Counted from the first letter of the stretch, positions 50,950-63,125 are shown. The stretch: 64,000 nucleotides of DNA from Ascarosepion bandense (GCA_037127315.1 JBBBDQ010000913.1:5013501-5077500); one strand, 5' to 3'. Translations and numbers: made by a program. Notes: generated from the sequence alone by a model not told the origin.

Positions 50950-51705
50950 ATGTACCTTGTCCCTTCAGGACGTAGGCGATCATGGCCTTCCACATCTCCC
51001 TATCCCTGGTGGCTCTTAGCACGCTTTCTCCTGTAACGTCTCTCAGCCCCCGTTTTGTCATACACCTGCTCAGGCCTTTTAAATATGTTATCCACTGCTT
51101 TCCTGTCTCTTTTCCCCTCTATCTGACCTGTTAGTATCAGGTTTTCCAAGCCCTCCTTCCTCATTGCATGTCCCAGAACTTTAGTTGTCTCTTCCTGATG
51201 CTCAATATTAATTTCCTTTTCATTTCCATCATTTTCAAAACCTCGTCATTGCTCACATGCTTGGTCCACAATATCTGCAGCATCCTTCTGTAGAACCACA
51301 TTTCAGCTGCTTCAAGTTTTCTCTTTATCTTTGTTGATATTGTCCAACATTTACTGCCATATTGAAGAACTGACATCACATAGCAATCCAGTACTCTCTT
51401 CTTTGTTTCTAATGAAAGTTTCCTGTGTCTTAATACTTTACTCAGCTTCTGGAACATGTCTTTCACCATGCTGATTCACCTTTGGATCTCTGTATCACAC
51501 TTTCCGTCTTCAGTTAGAACACTACCCAGATATTTGATTTTCCGTACCTGCTTGATTTTAACAACCCCCCCCCCCACCCCACCTGTATTTGGCACTTTGG
51601 GCTGCTCTTTTACCAAGATAAAATGCTGCAAGTCTCTCAGTACTTTATCGTTATTTCCACGGGAAGTGCTCAGAAGAACTACATTCTTTAGTTCCAATAG
51701 TTCTA
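50950..51705 (-). pseudogene. RTE-like reverse transcriptase C-terminus
   Basis: Minus strand: KIKQVRKIKYLGSVLTEDGK, CDTEIQR (51540-51477), then in another frame MVKDMFQKLSKVLRHRKLSL, LDCYVMSVLQYGSKCWTIST, KLEAAEMWFYRRMLQILWTK, RKRQLKFWDMQ (51469-51161). It ends near 50955 with ATRDREMW.AMIAYVLKGQG-type sequence. A C-run (51567-51576) causes a frameshift. This is the longest copy of the family seen; the palm and endonuclease lie outside it. Confidence 0.85.
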
Positions 51706-51719
51706 AATTTCACAGCTAA

Positions 51720-52110
51720 GCACATTGTAGCAAACAACTATTATTCCACTGGCGAGTTTAAGTTCAACTCGACCAGTTTCTTTCCACGAACCAATGCATC
51801 TGAGATTGTAGGGATAGGAAATTAAGTATTAAATGCAACATTCTTCACTTTTACAAAAATTCACAATGACATGTGAAATCCTGGTTTTTCCCAAATAGAA
51901 AAAGTATTGACCATGTGCTTAAAGAAAAAGTCAAAACGGGATTTCGCAAGTTGAGGTTAAATTGATTTTCTGACCAATGGAAGTGATTTGCAAAACTAAA
52001 GGTACTTAGTAATCCAGTGTGAAAATCTAAATTACTATAAAAGGCTCTGGTCTGTTTCATTTGGTCAGTGATGGAAGCAGCAAGAGAGAGACACAACTAA
52101 AATGTAATGT
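51720..52110. other. Unassigned
   Basis: No element recognised. Confidence 0.45.
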
Positions 52111-52116
52111 CGCACA

Positions 52117-52790
52117 TTGTCCTCTTTCTCCTTCTTTCTCATGTGCTAATTCATTTTCCTTCTCTATCCAAAAACATTCCTACCAAACAAGCACTTATAC
52201 ATACATACGTACACATGAACTCTTTCTCCTTCTTTCTCATGTGCTAATTCATTTTCCTTCTCTATCCAAAAACATTCCTACCAAACAAGCACTTATACAT
52301 ACATACGTACACATGAACTCTTTCTCCTTCTTTCTCATGTGCTAATTCATTTTCCTTCTCTATCCAAAAACATTCCTACCAAACAAGCACTTATACATAC
52401 ATACGTACACATGAACTCTTTCTCCTTCTTTCTCATGTGCTAATTCATTTTCCTTCTCTATCCAAAAACATTCCTACCAAACAAGCACTTATACATACAT
52501 ACGTACACATGAACTCTTTCTCCTTCTTTCTCATGTGCTAATTCATTTTCCTTCTCTATCCAAAAACATTCCTACCAAACAAGCACTTATACATACATAC
52601 GTACACATGAACTCTTTCTCCTTCTTTCTCATGTGCTAATTCATTTTCTTTCTCTATCCAAAAACATTCCTACCAAACAAGCACTTATACATACATACGT
52701 ACACATGAACTCTTTCTCCTCCTTTCTCATGTGCTAATTCATTTTCCTTCTCTATCCAAAAACATTCCTACGTACACATGAACTCTTACC
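52117..52790. repeat. 98-bp minisatellite, about 6.8 copies
   Basis: GAACTCTTTCTCCTTCTTTC recurs at 52217, 52315, 52413, 52511, 52609 and 52707 with a 98-bp period and near identity; the first unit (52117) has a variant start. The end is truncated at CCTACGTACACATGAACTC. A frame through it is repeat translation. Confidence 0.97.
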
Positions 52791-52799
52791 AACCAATTA

Positions 52800-53320
52800 C
52801 TACTGCAAACATTTTCTACAACTCTTGATACTCTTAACTCTTTATTTGTTTCCCAATGAGCAATAATTTCGACGAATTCTTGTTATTCTATTCTTTTAAT
52901 AAATTACTATTTTAACATGAAAAATGTATATTATAATTCTTCCACTATTCCACTTGGAAGAATTTTTTGATGATGAAAACCTGATAATTCTGATAATGAT
53001 AACTGCATAAAACTTGTAAGCTGGTTATGTCTGACACAAGACCAAATTAATAAACATTAACCATCTCCCTACGGCTTCAAGATCACTACAATATTAACCT
53101 GTTCAATTCTATAGTTAACCATCGCCTTCCCCACATAAATTGTACCTCTTATTCTGTAACCTTCTACCTTGAGTGGCTCTTGGTGAACATAATTAAAAAG
53201 AAAACATACTTTTTTGTTATTAAGCTTTTTTTTTCTTTTTTTTTTTTTAAATGTTTTCTGCCCATCAAAACAATGCAAGAAATCCATTTTTTTCATGACA
53301 ATTAGGTTAAGTGACATTAC
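52800..53320. other. Unassigned plus family X tail trace
   Basis: CTACCTTGAGTGGCTCTTGG (53164) is the end of family X. A T-rich tract follows (53221-53250). Confidence 0.45.
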
Positions 53321-53329
53321 AAATACAAC

Positions 53330-53935
53330 TCACAGGTTTTGATTGATTCATTTTCTATGACTTATCACCCCATTGCAATTTATTTAAAGCCAGAAAATAT
53401 TTTCAGATTGTAAGATTTTTTTTTTTTTAAAATGATGATTTAGTGATAAAAGTCTTACTAATTAAGCCTTAAGTGGTGGAGAGAAGATTAATACCTAATC
53501 AGAATTTAAAAAACAAAAAAATATAATGTGGATAAAAAGTGGGGGATCAATTCTCTATTAAAATCAATATATAAACTGATCAGTTATTATACGACCATGG
53601 TAGCTTCTATACATTTGTATTCCAGATAATGCAAATATATCGAAAAGAAAATGTTTGTGAAACTAATTATTTGAATGATTCATTCATTCATTTTCTTCAG
53701 CTTATCAACCCTTTGCAGATTATAAGTCAGAAAATATTTTTAGATAGTAAGATTTTTTTTTCTTTTTTTAGATAATAATTATTTAGTAATACAAGTTTTA
53801 CTAAGTAACCCATAGCTGAGATAGAAGAGATAGATTCGTGCCTCATCAGAATCTGATAAACCATCAAGAAATTATCATGTGGAATAAAGTGTGGGGGTGG
53901 GATTAATTTTCTATATTAAAATCAATATATATTTT
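53330..53935 (-). mobile_element. Two decayed SINE 3' tails
   Basis: GACTTATCACCCCATTGCAA...AAGCCAGAAAATATTTTCAG (53360) and CAGCTTATCAACCCTTTGCA...AGTCAGAAAATATTTTTAG (53697) are the tail of the SINE at 54830-55232. AGTGTGGGGGTGGGATTAAT (53898) marks the shared hairpin block. Confidence 0.6.
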
Positions 53936-53941
53936 TATCTA

Positions 53942-54208
53942 TATATGAAATTATTTGTTTGAACATTATTTTTTTTAATCGATACTCGTATTATAGTAGA
54001 TATTCTGTTTTTAATAAAACAGTATATTTATATATTTATTTCTACCGGCCTGATTATTTACAATAAATTTTGTTATGAAAATTTTGTTATCGTAAATAAT
54101 CAGGCTGGTAGAAATAAATATATAAATATACTGTTTGATTAAAAACAGAATATCTACTCAAATATGAGTATCAATGAAAAATAATGTTCAAACAAATAAT
54201 TTCAATAT
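53942..54208. mobile_element. Palindromic MITE, arms about 120 bp
   Basis: GAAATTATTTGTTTGAACAT ... TACCGGCCTGATTATTTAC is mirrored by GTAAATAATCAGGCTGGTAG ... AATGTTCAAACAAATAATTTC around a loop of about 30 bp. Near-perfect pairing over both arms. A half copy lies at 49740-49890. No transposase or clear target duplication. Confidence 0.85.
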
Positions 54209-54249
54209 GTCAGTTGCTAAACCATTACATTAATCTTTGGGATTTTCCA

Positions 54250-54304
54250 TATATATATATATTGATTATTAAATCAATATTATCTAAAAAAAGAAAAAAT
54301 TCTT

Positions 54305-54352
<48 letters not shown>

Positions 54353-54398
54353 TATATATACTAAATACAATATTATCTAAAAAAAAGAAAAAATTCTT

Positions 54399-54437
<39 letters not shown>

Positions 54438-54474
54438 TAAATACAATATTATCTAAAAAAAAGAAAAAATTCTT

Positions 54475-54512
<38 letters not shown>

Positions 54513-54600
54513 AATTTTTTCTTTTTTTTAGATAATATTGTATTTAGTGTATATATATATATATATATATATTGTAAGAATTTTTTCTTTTTTTAGATAA
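54250..54600. repeat. Nested (TA)n tracts in inverted repeats
   Basis: The ATTATCTAAAAAAAGAAAAA-ATTCTTACAA block occurs three times in direct orientation (54276, 54371, 54450) and twice inverted (54511, 54573), separated by five TA tracts. The whole region can fold back on itself. Confidence 0.9.
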
Positions 54601-54830
54601 TATTGATTTAGTAATACAAGTTTTAATGAAAGAGTTAGATTCATCCCTCATTAGAATCTGATAAACCATCAAGAAATTATAATGTGGTATAAAGTGTGGA
54701 GGTAGGGTTAATTCTATATTAAAATCAATATATAAACTGATACCTCACTTTGAGGCTACAGCAGTTTCTAAATATTTATATTCCAGAGAATGTAAATAAA
54801 TCTAAAAAAACACTATGACTCTGGAGCTAA
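54600..54830. repeat. Decayed SINE tail and hairpin block
   Basis: GATTTAGTAATACAAGTTTT and CCATCAAGAAATTATAATGT match 53775-53880. Confidence 0.55.
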
Positions 54831-54834
54831 GCAG

Positions 54835-55232
54835 TATCTGATTATATTTTTTTTGGCTTATCAACCCATTGGTGGCTATCTAAAGTGAGAAAATATTTTT
54901 AGATTGTAAGAATTTTTTTTCTTTTAGATGATAATGGTTTAGTGATACAAATCTTACTAACTCATAGCTGGGTAGGGGAGGAGTGAAAAGGTTGATTCAT
55001 ACCTTTATCCAAGGATATATGTGTATAAATGAACATAAGCCCAACAGGAATTGGAGCTCATCTCTCCAATTAACAATTCCAACCTATTATTCATTACACC
55101 AGCTGCACATCCAAGATTAAAGAACCTGGTATTTCTAACTGGTCACCCATCTAGATATTGACCAGGCTCAACATTGGTAAACTTCCATGATCATACAGAA
55201 ACAGGTGTTTCAACATGATGTAGCTTTAAGCC
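54835..55232 (-). mobile_element. 5S-tRNA SINE with variant tail
   Basis: Minus strand: 5S-like head 55232-55118, decayed tRNA region 55105-55030, ACTCATAGCTGGGT inverse, and a tail (GCTTATCAACCCATTGGTGG, GAAAATATTTTTAGATTG). The head is more diverged than at 36799. Confidence 0.75.
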
Positions 55233-55239
55233 TCACAAC

Positions 55240-55500
55240 CAGGATATTTGGCTTCCAATGAGGTTGTTGGAAAGGAACCCATTTCAACTCAAGGACTAAA
55301 TGTACTTCATTTGAAAACAATCTGGCCACTATCAATAATTTAATCTAAGTCTTTATGATCAGCTGCTTGAAACTTTATCCGAGAGCTAAACCAAATGGTC
55401 ATAACAATTTATCTCCTGGCAATCAATATTTCCAGTCAGAAAAATACTGAAATCATGGAATCATAACCAAGGTCAAGAGTTAGAACCATGATCATAATAA
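55240..55500. other. Unassigned
   Basis: No element recognised. Confidence 0.45.
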
Positions 55501-55504
55501 TACT

Positions 55505-56085
55505 GTTTTTTTTAAATCATTTCACTCCAAGCAAGGCATTCTACTGCCATTGCACAGGGGGTTACATAGGGGAAAGTGATGAGAAAGAGGGGTTAGTTAT
55601 AGGAAATGTCATGAGGAGGGTAATAGATGAGTGAGAATACCGAGAATGGGGGTGGAGTAGATGGAAAAAAGAGCTTGAGAGAATGGATGCGAGTTAGTGA
55701 GATAGATATTTATTGACCTTACATTTAAATTCCTGGAGTTTGTGGCTGTTGGGGAAGCAAGTATATGGAAGGAAATTCCACAGGCAGGAAGTGTATGAAA
55801 AGAAGCTTTTAGAGAAGAAATTGCAGTTATATTTTATCAGTTTCACCGTAAAAGAGGTGGGACCTAGTTGCTAATCTAATAGCTCGTGTAGAACCAAACC
55901 TAGGGGGCATCAGTGATCTAAGTTCATTGGAGCAGAAATCATAAAAGTATTTATAGAAGAGGCACAGGGAAGCCATGTCACACCAGTGAGATAGCAACTG
56001 CAGCTGAGCTGCCAAGTTGATATCGATCACATTACGGATTCTTTGTTAGATTTTATCAAGAACCCCGAGGTGAATATTTAAACTA
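55505..56085 (-). pseudogene. Jockey-like LINE 3' end
   Basis: Tail TCATTTCACTCCAAGCAAGG (55518) near a T-run. On the minus strand the frame 56030-55827 encodes INLAAQLQLLSHWCDMASLC, LFYKYFYDFCSNELRSLMPP and RAIRLATRSHLF, matching the 47880-48185 copy. 5'-truncated. Confidence 0.8.
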
Positions 56086-56264
56086 TTAATATATAACATC
56101 TATTACAGAAGTAATACACAGATTTAATTTAAAACAAGTACAATGGTCTTTGTTATAATTTAAAATGATTCCATTAAGTACCAAAGATTAGCATATTATA
56201 TACAAGTGGTTTACTGTAACTTCAGCATATTACAGAAACAAACAAAAATTGGACAGTCTTTACA

Positions 56265-56590
56265 AAATCAGTCAGTTAAGTACCATACAGGATACATACT
56301 TTGGGCAATCATGTCTCGAAAGAGACATGACTGATTAGGCAGAAGATTATCCTGCAGTAGGTTGCCATTGCTTTCTGCGGTAGACTAGTTGCCAGCCAAG
56401 ACTATAGAACCCAATCTGTCCTATTATTTAACCCATAACTAAAGGGAAGAGATGGATTAATACTTTTCCCAAGAGTATTTGTGTGTAAGTGAATGCAAGG
56501 AATTCAACTAGAATTCAAACTCAGATACCCAATTTGTCATTTCGAGTCGATATTCACTGCACCACAATGCACATCCTCCTGACTTTACAA
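56265..56590 (-). mobile_element. tRNA-derived SINE, full length
   Basis: Minus strand: A box TGGTGCAGTGAATATCGACT, B-box-like GAGTTTGAATTC, TTATGGGTTAAATAATAGG and the whole central block with the GTCTC...GAGAC hairpin. Confidence 0.85.
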
Positions 56591-56689
56591 AATAAGTAGA
56601 ATAAAAGACACTGATTGAATAGTGTGTGGCTTTATTAAAATAACTACAATATTTAATAGTAAAGGCACACTCAAACTAAGTATTGATTG

Positions 56690-57110
56690 ATTTTGTTTTT
56701 TTACGGTTTATCAACCTTTTGAAGGTTATTTAAAACCAAAAAAATTTTTAGATTGTAAGAATATTTTTTGAGATAATAATGATTTAGTAATACAAGTTTT
56801 ACTATTCAACCCATAGCTGGAGAGAGAAGAACTGGATTCCTACCTTTCTCAAGAAATTATTGAACCCAATGGGAATTAGAACTTAGTTCTCTGATTAAAA
56901 ATTTCAAGTCATTATCCATTACACCCTCACATATCCAATCTTACAACACCTGGTATTACCGAGCAGTCACTCATCTAGGCACTAACCAAGCTAGACATTT
57001 CAGATAATATTTTTGATTGCAGGAGTGTTGTGTTTTTTTTTTTAATATATAAATAATAATGATTTACTGGTGATACAAGCCTTACTAATTACCCCATATG
57101 TTGTGTTGCT
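56690..57110 (-). mobile_element. 5S-tRNA SINE, truncated, plus tail
   Basis: The tail (TTTATCAACCTTTTGAAGGT), tRNA-like region (about 56855-56935) and only the 3' half of the 5S head (ACAACACCTGGTATTACC, 56943-57000), joined to another tail fragment at 57000-57090. Confidence 0.7.
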
Positions 57111-57370
57111 GGGTGTGCTAGTTTTTGTGTCAAATAATAATAAACACACAGTTTTAACCTTTATACATTTTATTTATTATTGGATAACAACAGATGTAGA
57201 AGATAACCAGTGGATTACTGGTAAATTAATAGTGTCCTGATAGGGAACCTGAGAGAATGTGTGACTGTCATCTTGAAATTCTTTTTCTTCTCTCTTGTCC
57301 TAGAGAGTTCTGATCAAAGAGCATAATTTGGTTCTTGTCTCGAGGGTGACTTAGCTGCATTGTGATGACA
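57110..57370. other. Unassigned
   Basis: No element recognised left of the MITE. Confidence 0.45.
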
Positions 57371-57372
57371 TA

Positions 57373-57757
57373 CACTACCAGCCATAATTATTAGGCCACC
57401 CCAGTTTTTCAAAAGAAATGATGTATTTCATACCATTTTTAGTATTTATTGCAAAGGGGATAATTCTAAATGAAAATAGAATTGTTCATTGTTAATACTG
57501 CACAATAACACGTGCATTAAATGAACTGTTCTGGTGTCCAGTTTTTGTGCTCTCTTCCCCATGCTAGTCTCTTATTACTGGCTGGCCAAAGCAAAGGTTT
57601 CCTGGCTGCCTTGTAAAATTTTGCAAAGTAATAATAACAAAAGAACCATTCTATTTTCATTTAGAATTCTCTAGTTGGCAATAAATACTAAAAATATTAT
57701 GAAATACATAATCTTTTTTTAAAAACTGGGGTGGCCTAATAATTATGGCCAGTAGTG
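57373..57757. mobile_element. Tc1/mariner-type MITE, copy 3 (best preserved)
   Basis: TA (57371-57372), then CACTACCAGCCATAATTATT. The right end is the inverse, closing ...GGCCAGTAGTG then TA (57758-57759). Terminal repeats are over 60 bp. The interior (57470-57620) matches the opposite strand of 1925-2060. No transposase. Confidence 0.93.
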
Positions 57758-57759
57758 TA

Positions 57760-58680
57760 CATCCTGACACCATAGTTGAAGAGAGAAGAAATAGGTTCAT
57801 ACCTTCTCCAAGGTTATTTACATGTTATAGCGGGTATCTTATCTATTTATTCTTTTTCTAGTTGTAGTGGGAGTTCGTTCTAGTGAAGGGTAGTTGTATA
57901 CCATTGCAGGTTAACGGAATTTGGCCTTGTGGAAGATAGCCCACTATCAGTCATAAAATTATTATAAAATCAAGAAAGGCAATTTGAGTATAAAATAACA
58001 TTTATATATATACACATTCCAATTAATATTTTACAATTAAACCAATACTTGAAATAAAGGTCCAATGGAGGTTAGAATGTTCATGGAAAATAATGAGCTG
58101 AAAGAGATTAAAGGCTTAGGAGTGTGGTGGTGTCTTGTAGGTAAAGAATGTTCATTTTCATTTAAGTTGGTTTGTGTGGAATGTCTTTGAAGAGGTCACT
58201 CCTGAGGTCAATAAGTGCTTTTGAGACAGGGAGAAGGAAAGAGGTCAGCATAGTAGCCACTCGACTTAAGTCAAAGGGAGGCAGGTAACTCTATCCTACC
58301 GGTCCTTCTGTCTGATGATACTTTTTGTCCCCACATTTTATATCCGCCTTTTGGATCAGAAGCTCATTTTGAATTTCACACTTGTATTTGATTACGGGCT
58401 TCTCATTGGCTGGTAAATAAAATTCGCGTAGGCTCACGAAATGGAAATTTGATTAATTTTTATTTTTCAACCGGAACATCTGTGCGAACTCAGATGCAAG
58501 TTTTGCTCATTTCCCTTTTTGTTGAAAGAGAGCCAACATCAGGTTTCTCGCTTTTGCTCAGTCGGTATCACTATAGTATAAAGGAATGTAACAAACCTGA
58601 CTGGAATTAGAACTCAGCTTTTCAATTTTCAATTCTAAGCCATTATTCATTATGTCCAGTTCACACTTCTCCCTGGTCTT
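57760..58680. other. Mostly unassigned
   Basis: Somewhat higher GC at 58300-58570 (CTTCTCATTGGCTGG with an inverted CCAAT box, AACCGGAACATCTGTGCG), but no exon or element is recognised. A decayed SINE head may occupy 58585-58660. Confidence 0.4.
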
Positions 58681-58854
58681 TTGAATGGGACTAGAGTTTA
58701 TCCCTTGTTTCCTGCTTGCGACAGGGCTTCAGTTCTTTCTAAAATACTTCCCTCATCTTTCATTTCCAGAAGCCTGTTGTGTCTTAGTGGCATTACTGCC
58801 TTGCTTGAGGTGAATTGATTTAAAAAACTCTCTTCCCTATTCCCCAGATAAAAA

Positions 58855-59010
58855 TTAAATAAAAAGACGTGCAAGGTCCTACAGCCTTGGCTGGCAACCA
58901 GTCTACAGCAGAAAGTAACAGCAGCTGACTGTGTGAATTCTTCTGTTAAGTCAATCATGAATTGAAAAGAGACATAATCCCCCAAGCATGTCACTAAAGT
59001 AAGGAAGGGA
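58855..59010 (+). mobile_element. Decayed SINE central block
   Basis: GCCTTGGCTGGCAACCAGTC, TACAGCAGAAAGTAACAGCA and AGTCAATCATG...CCCCCAAGCATGTCA. The minus-strand 127-codon frame across it has no recognised domain and is read-through of the repeat. Confidence 0.65.
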
Positions 59011-59395
59011 TTGTCTTTCATACACAATATCTGTTTTTTTGTTAAGTCAGGAACTGAGAAACAGGCCAGGGGTTGCAGCAAAATAACCTGCCTTAAGATT
59101 TTGTTCTATTTTGTAATTATTAAAAATCTCTTAAGAATCTGACCATGCTGTTTACAAAAAAGGTCTAAGATAAAAATTATTCATTCACATGTTCATTAAA
59201 AATATTTTTTTTTTGTTTTTTCAGTATGTAAAATATATGATGATACCCCAATAAGTTTTAGAACTGCTGGTCTATGAAAAACATGCAAAGTTTCCAGTAG
59301 ATAAGTAACAGAAAAGGCAAGAAGGATGGTCACGTTACAAAGGAAAACAGTTAAAAAGTGAAAGAAAAAAGATGTCAGAAAATTATCTACATTAA

Positions 59396-59593
59396 CCCTC
59401 TAGGGCCATTCGTATCATATTTGATACAGTATTTCCCTATAAGGAAACATTTGGTATTCATTGACTGAGCAGTCAGTACTGCTTTCATTTGAAATTTATA
59501 AAATATTTCTCTTAAAAAATTTTTCAGGAAAATATTTCTTTCAAGGCTTGTTTTCATACTGTATCAAATATGATACAAATGGCCCTAGAGGGT
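59396..59593. mobile_element. TTAA-flanked piggyBac-type MITE, array copy 1
   Basis: TTAA (59392-59395), then CCCTCTAGGGCCATTCGTAT...GATACAGTA. The inverse repeat TACTGTATCAAATATGATAC...GGCCCTAGAGGG ends at 59593. Terminal repeats about 36 bp; total about 198 bp. The right-hand TTAA has become TTTA. Confidence 0.85.
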
Positions 59594-61330
59594 TTAGGCT
59601 TATACTGGGCATAAAGTGGGTGATCGGTTTTCTATTGTCATGAAGTAATAAACTGATCCCCCACTGATTACTACTTATTAATATAATAATATAATTCACC
59701 AGTCTACCGCAGAAAGCAATGGCAACCTACTGTGGGATAATCTTCTGCTCAGTCAGTCATGTCTCTTTCGAGACATGATCGCCTAAGCGTGTTTCACGTA
59801 TGGCACTTAACTGACTGACTGAATATAATAAACATGATTAACCCTCTAGGGCCATTCGTATCATATTTGATACAGTATTTCCCTATAAGGAAACATTTGG
59901 TATTCATTGACTTAGACAGTCAGTACTGTTCACACCATTTGAAATTTATGAAATATTTCTCTTAAAAAATTTTTCAGGAAAATATTTCTTTCAAGGCTTG
60001 TTTCATACTGTATCAAATATGATACGAATGGCCCTAGGAGTTTAGGCTTATACTAGACTTAAAGTGGGTGATCAGTTTTCTATTGTCATGGTAATAAACT
60101 GATCCCCCACTAATTACTACTTATTAATAGAATAAAATGAAAACAAGCCTTGAAAAATATTTTCCTGAAAAATTTTAAGAAATATTTTATAAATTTCAAA
60201 TGAAAGCAGTACTGACTGCTCAGTCAATGAATACCAAATGTTTCCTTATGAAGGAAATACCTTATCAAATATGATACAAATGGCCCTAGAGGAGTTTAGG
60301 CTTATACCTGGGCATAAAGTGAGTGATCCGGTTCTATTGTCATGAAGTAATAAACTGATCCCCCACTAATTACTACTTATTAATAGAATAAAATGAAAAC
60401 AAGCCTTGAAAGAAATATTTTCCTGAAAAATTTTTAAGAGAAATATTTTATAAATTTCAAATGAAAGCAGTACTGACTGCTCAGTCAATGAATACCAAAT
60501 GTTTCCTTATAGGGAAATACTGTATCAAATATGATACAAATGGCCCTAGAGGGTTAAGGCTTATACTGGGCATAAAGTGGGTGATCAGTTTTCTATTGTC
60601 ATGAGTAATAAGCTGATCCCCCACTAATTACTACTTATTAATAGAATAAAATGAAAACAAGCCTTGAAAGAAATATTTTCCTGAAAAATTTTTTAAGAGA
60701 AATATTTTATAAATTTCAAATGAAAGCAGTACTGACTGCTCAGTCAATGAATACCAAATGTTTCCTTATAGGGAAATACTGTATCAAATATGATACAAAT
60801 GGCCCTAGAGGGTTAAGGCTTATACTGGGCATAAAGTGGGTGATCGGTTTTCTATTGTCATGAAGTAATAAACTGATCCCCCACTAATTACTACTTATTA
60901 ATAGAATAAAATGAAAACAAGCCTTGAAAGAAATATTTTCCTGAAAAATTTTTTAAAAGAGAAATATTTTATAAATTTCAAATGAAAGCAGTACTGACTG
61001 CTCAGTCAATGAATACCAAATGTTTCCTTATAGGGAAATACTGTATCAAATATGATACGAATGGCCCTAGAGGGTTAAGGCTTATACTGAGCATAAAGTG
61101 GGTGATCAGTTTTCTATTGTCATGAAGTAATAAACTGATCCCCACTAATTACTACTTATTAATAGAATAAAATGAAAACAAGCCTTGAAAGAAATATTTT
61201 CCTGAAAAATTTTTTAAAAATATTTTATAAATTTCAAATGAAAACAGTACTGACTGCTCAGTCAATGAATACCAAATGTTTCCTTATAGGGAAATACTGT
61301 ATCAAATATGATACGAATGGCCCTAGAGGG
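59594..61330. repeat. Composite tandem array, about 258-bp units
   Basis: After a SINE central block (59695-59825) and a second MITE (59842-60041), a unit of truncated MITE plus the hairpin block GGCTTATACTGGGCATAAAG ... CTGATCCCCCACTAATTAC recurs with AAAATGAAAACAAGCC starting at 60134, 60390, 60648, 60908 and 61169. Periods are 256-261 bp. The MITE's left terminal repeat is missing in these units, so they arose from an already rearranged copy. Confidence 0.9.
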
Positions 61331-63121
61331 TTAATCATGTTTCTATTATATTCAGTCAGTCAGTTAAGTGCCATACGTGAAACACGCTTAGGCGATCATG
61401 TCTCGAAAGAGACATGACTGACTGAGCAGAAGATTATCCCACAGTAGGTTGCCATTGCTTTCTGCGGTAGACTGGTGAATTATATTATTATATTAATAAG
61501 TAGTAATCAGTGGGGGATCAGTTTATTACTTCATGACAATAGAAAACCGATCACCCACTTTATGCCCAGTATAAGCCTAAACCCTCTAGGGCCATTCGTA
61601 TCATATTTGATACAGTATGAAAACAAGCCTTGAAAGAAATATTTTCCTGAAAAATTTTTTAAGAGAAATATTTTATAAATTTCAAATGAAAGCAGTACTG
61701 ACTGCTCAGTCAATGAATACCAAATGTTTCCTTATAGGGAAATACTGTATCAAATATGATACGAATGGCCCTAGAGGGTTAATCATGTTTCTATTATATT
61801 CAGTCAGTCAGTTAAGTGCCATACGTGAAACACGCTTAGGCGATCATGTCTCGAAAGAGACATGACTGACTGAGCAGAAGATTATCCCACAGTAGGTTGC
61901 CATTGCTTTCTGCAGTAGAATGGTGAATTATTTTATTATATTAATAAGTAGTAATTAGTGGGGGATGAGTTTATTACTTCATGACAGTAGAAAACCGATC
62001 ACCCACTTTATGCCCAGTATAAGCCTTAACCCTCTAGGGCCATTCGTATCATATTTAATACAGTATGAAAACAAGCCTTGAAAGAAATATTTTCCTGAAA
62101 ATTTTTTAAGAGAAATATTTTATAAATTTCAAATGAAAGCAGTACTGACTGCTCAGTCAATGAATACCAAATGTTTCCTTATAGGGAAATACTGTATCAA
62201 ATATGATACGAATGGCCCTAGAGGGTTAATCATGTTTCTATTATATTCAGTCAGTCAGTTAAGTGCCATACGTGAAACACGCTTAGGCGATCATGTCTCG
62301 AAAGAGACATGACTGACTGAGCAGAAGATTATCCCACAGTAGGTTGCCATTGCTTTCTGCGGTAGACTGGTGAATTATATTATTATATTAATAAGTAGTA
62401 ATCAGTGGGGGATCAGTTTATTACTTCATGACAATAGAAAACCGATCACCCACTTTATGCCCAGTATAAGCCTAAACCCTCTAGGGCCATTCGTATCATA
62501 TTTGATACAGTATGAAAACAAGCCTTGAAAGAAATATTTTCCTGAAAAATTTTTTAAGAGAAATATTTTATAAATTTCAAATGAAAGCAGTACTGACTGC
62601 TCAGTCAATGAATACCAAATGTTTCCTTATAGGGAAATACTGTATCAAATATGATACGAATGGCCCTAGAGGGTTAATCATGTTTCTATTATATTCAGTC
62701 AGTCAGTTAAGTGCCATACGTGAAACACGCTTAGGCGATCATGTCTCGAAAGAGACATGACTGACTGAGCAGAAGATTATCCCACAGTAGGTTGCCATTG
62801 CTTTCTGCAGTAGAATGGTGAATTATTTTATTATATTAATAAGTAGTAATTAGTGGGGGATGAGTTTATTACTTCATGACAGTAGAAAACCGATCACCCA
62901 CTTTATGCCCAGTATAAGCCTTAACCCTCTAGGGCCATTCGTATCATATTTGATACAGTATGAAAACAAGCCTTGAAAGAAATATTTTCCTGAAAAATTT
63001 TTTAAGAGAAATATTTTATAAATTTCAAATGAAAGCAGTACTGACTGCTCAGTCAATGAATACCAAATGTTTCCTTATAGGGAAATACTGTATCAAATAT
63101 GATACGAATGGCCCTAGAGGG
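61331..63121. repeat. Higher-order array: four 448-bp units in two 895-bp pairs
   Basis: Units begin TTAATCATG at 61331, 61779, 62226 and 62674. Each is a SINE central block (minus), the hairpin block GGGGGATCAG...CCGATCACCCAC and a complete MITE. Units 1 and 3 share TAGACTGG and AATCAGTGGGGGATCAG; units 2 and 4 share TAGAATGG and GGGGGATGAG. So a two-unit block was duplicated as a whole. Confidence 0.95.
62925..63121. mobile_element. TTAA-flanked MITE, last array copy
   Basis: TTAA 62921-62924, CCCTCTAGGGCC...GGCCCTAGAGGG, TTAA 63122-63125. 197 bp with both target copies intact. Right of it, non-array sequence begins. Confidence 0.92.
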
Positions 63122-63125
63122 TTAA

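Noticed and set aside
58698..59081. 127-codon minus-strand open frame as a gene
   Set aside because: It reads through a decayed SINE central block (58855-59010) and has no recognisable domain, signal or splice context.
59396..61330. CRISPR-like regular repeats
   Set aside because: What lies between repeats is itself repeated MITE and SINE sequence, not unique spacers.
61531..63056. Repeated 60- and 82-codon frames as a small-protein family
   Set aside because: They are translations of the MITE and SINE parts of the tandem array, on both strands. Identity follows from duplication, not selection.
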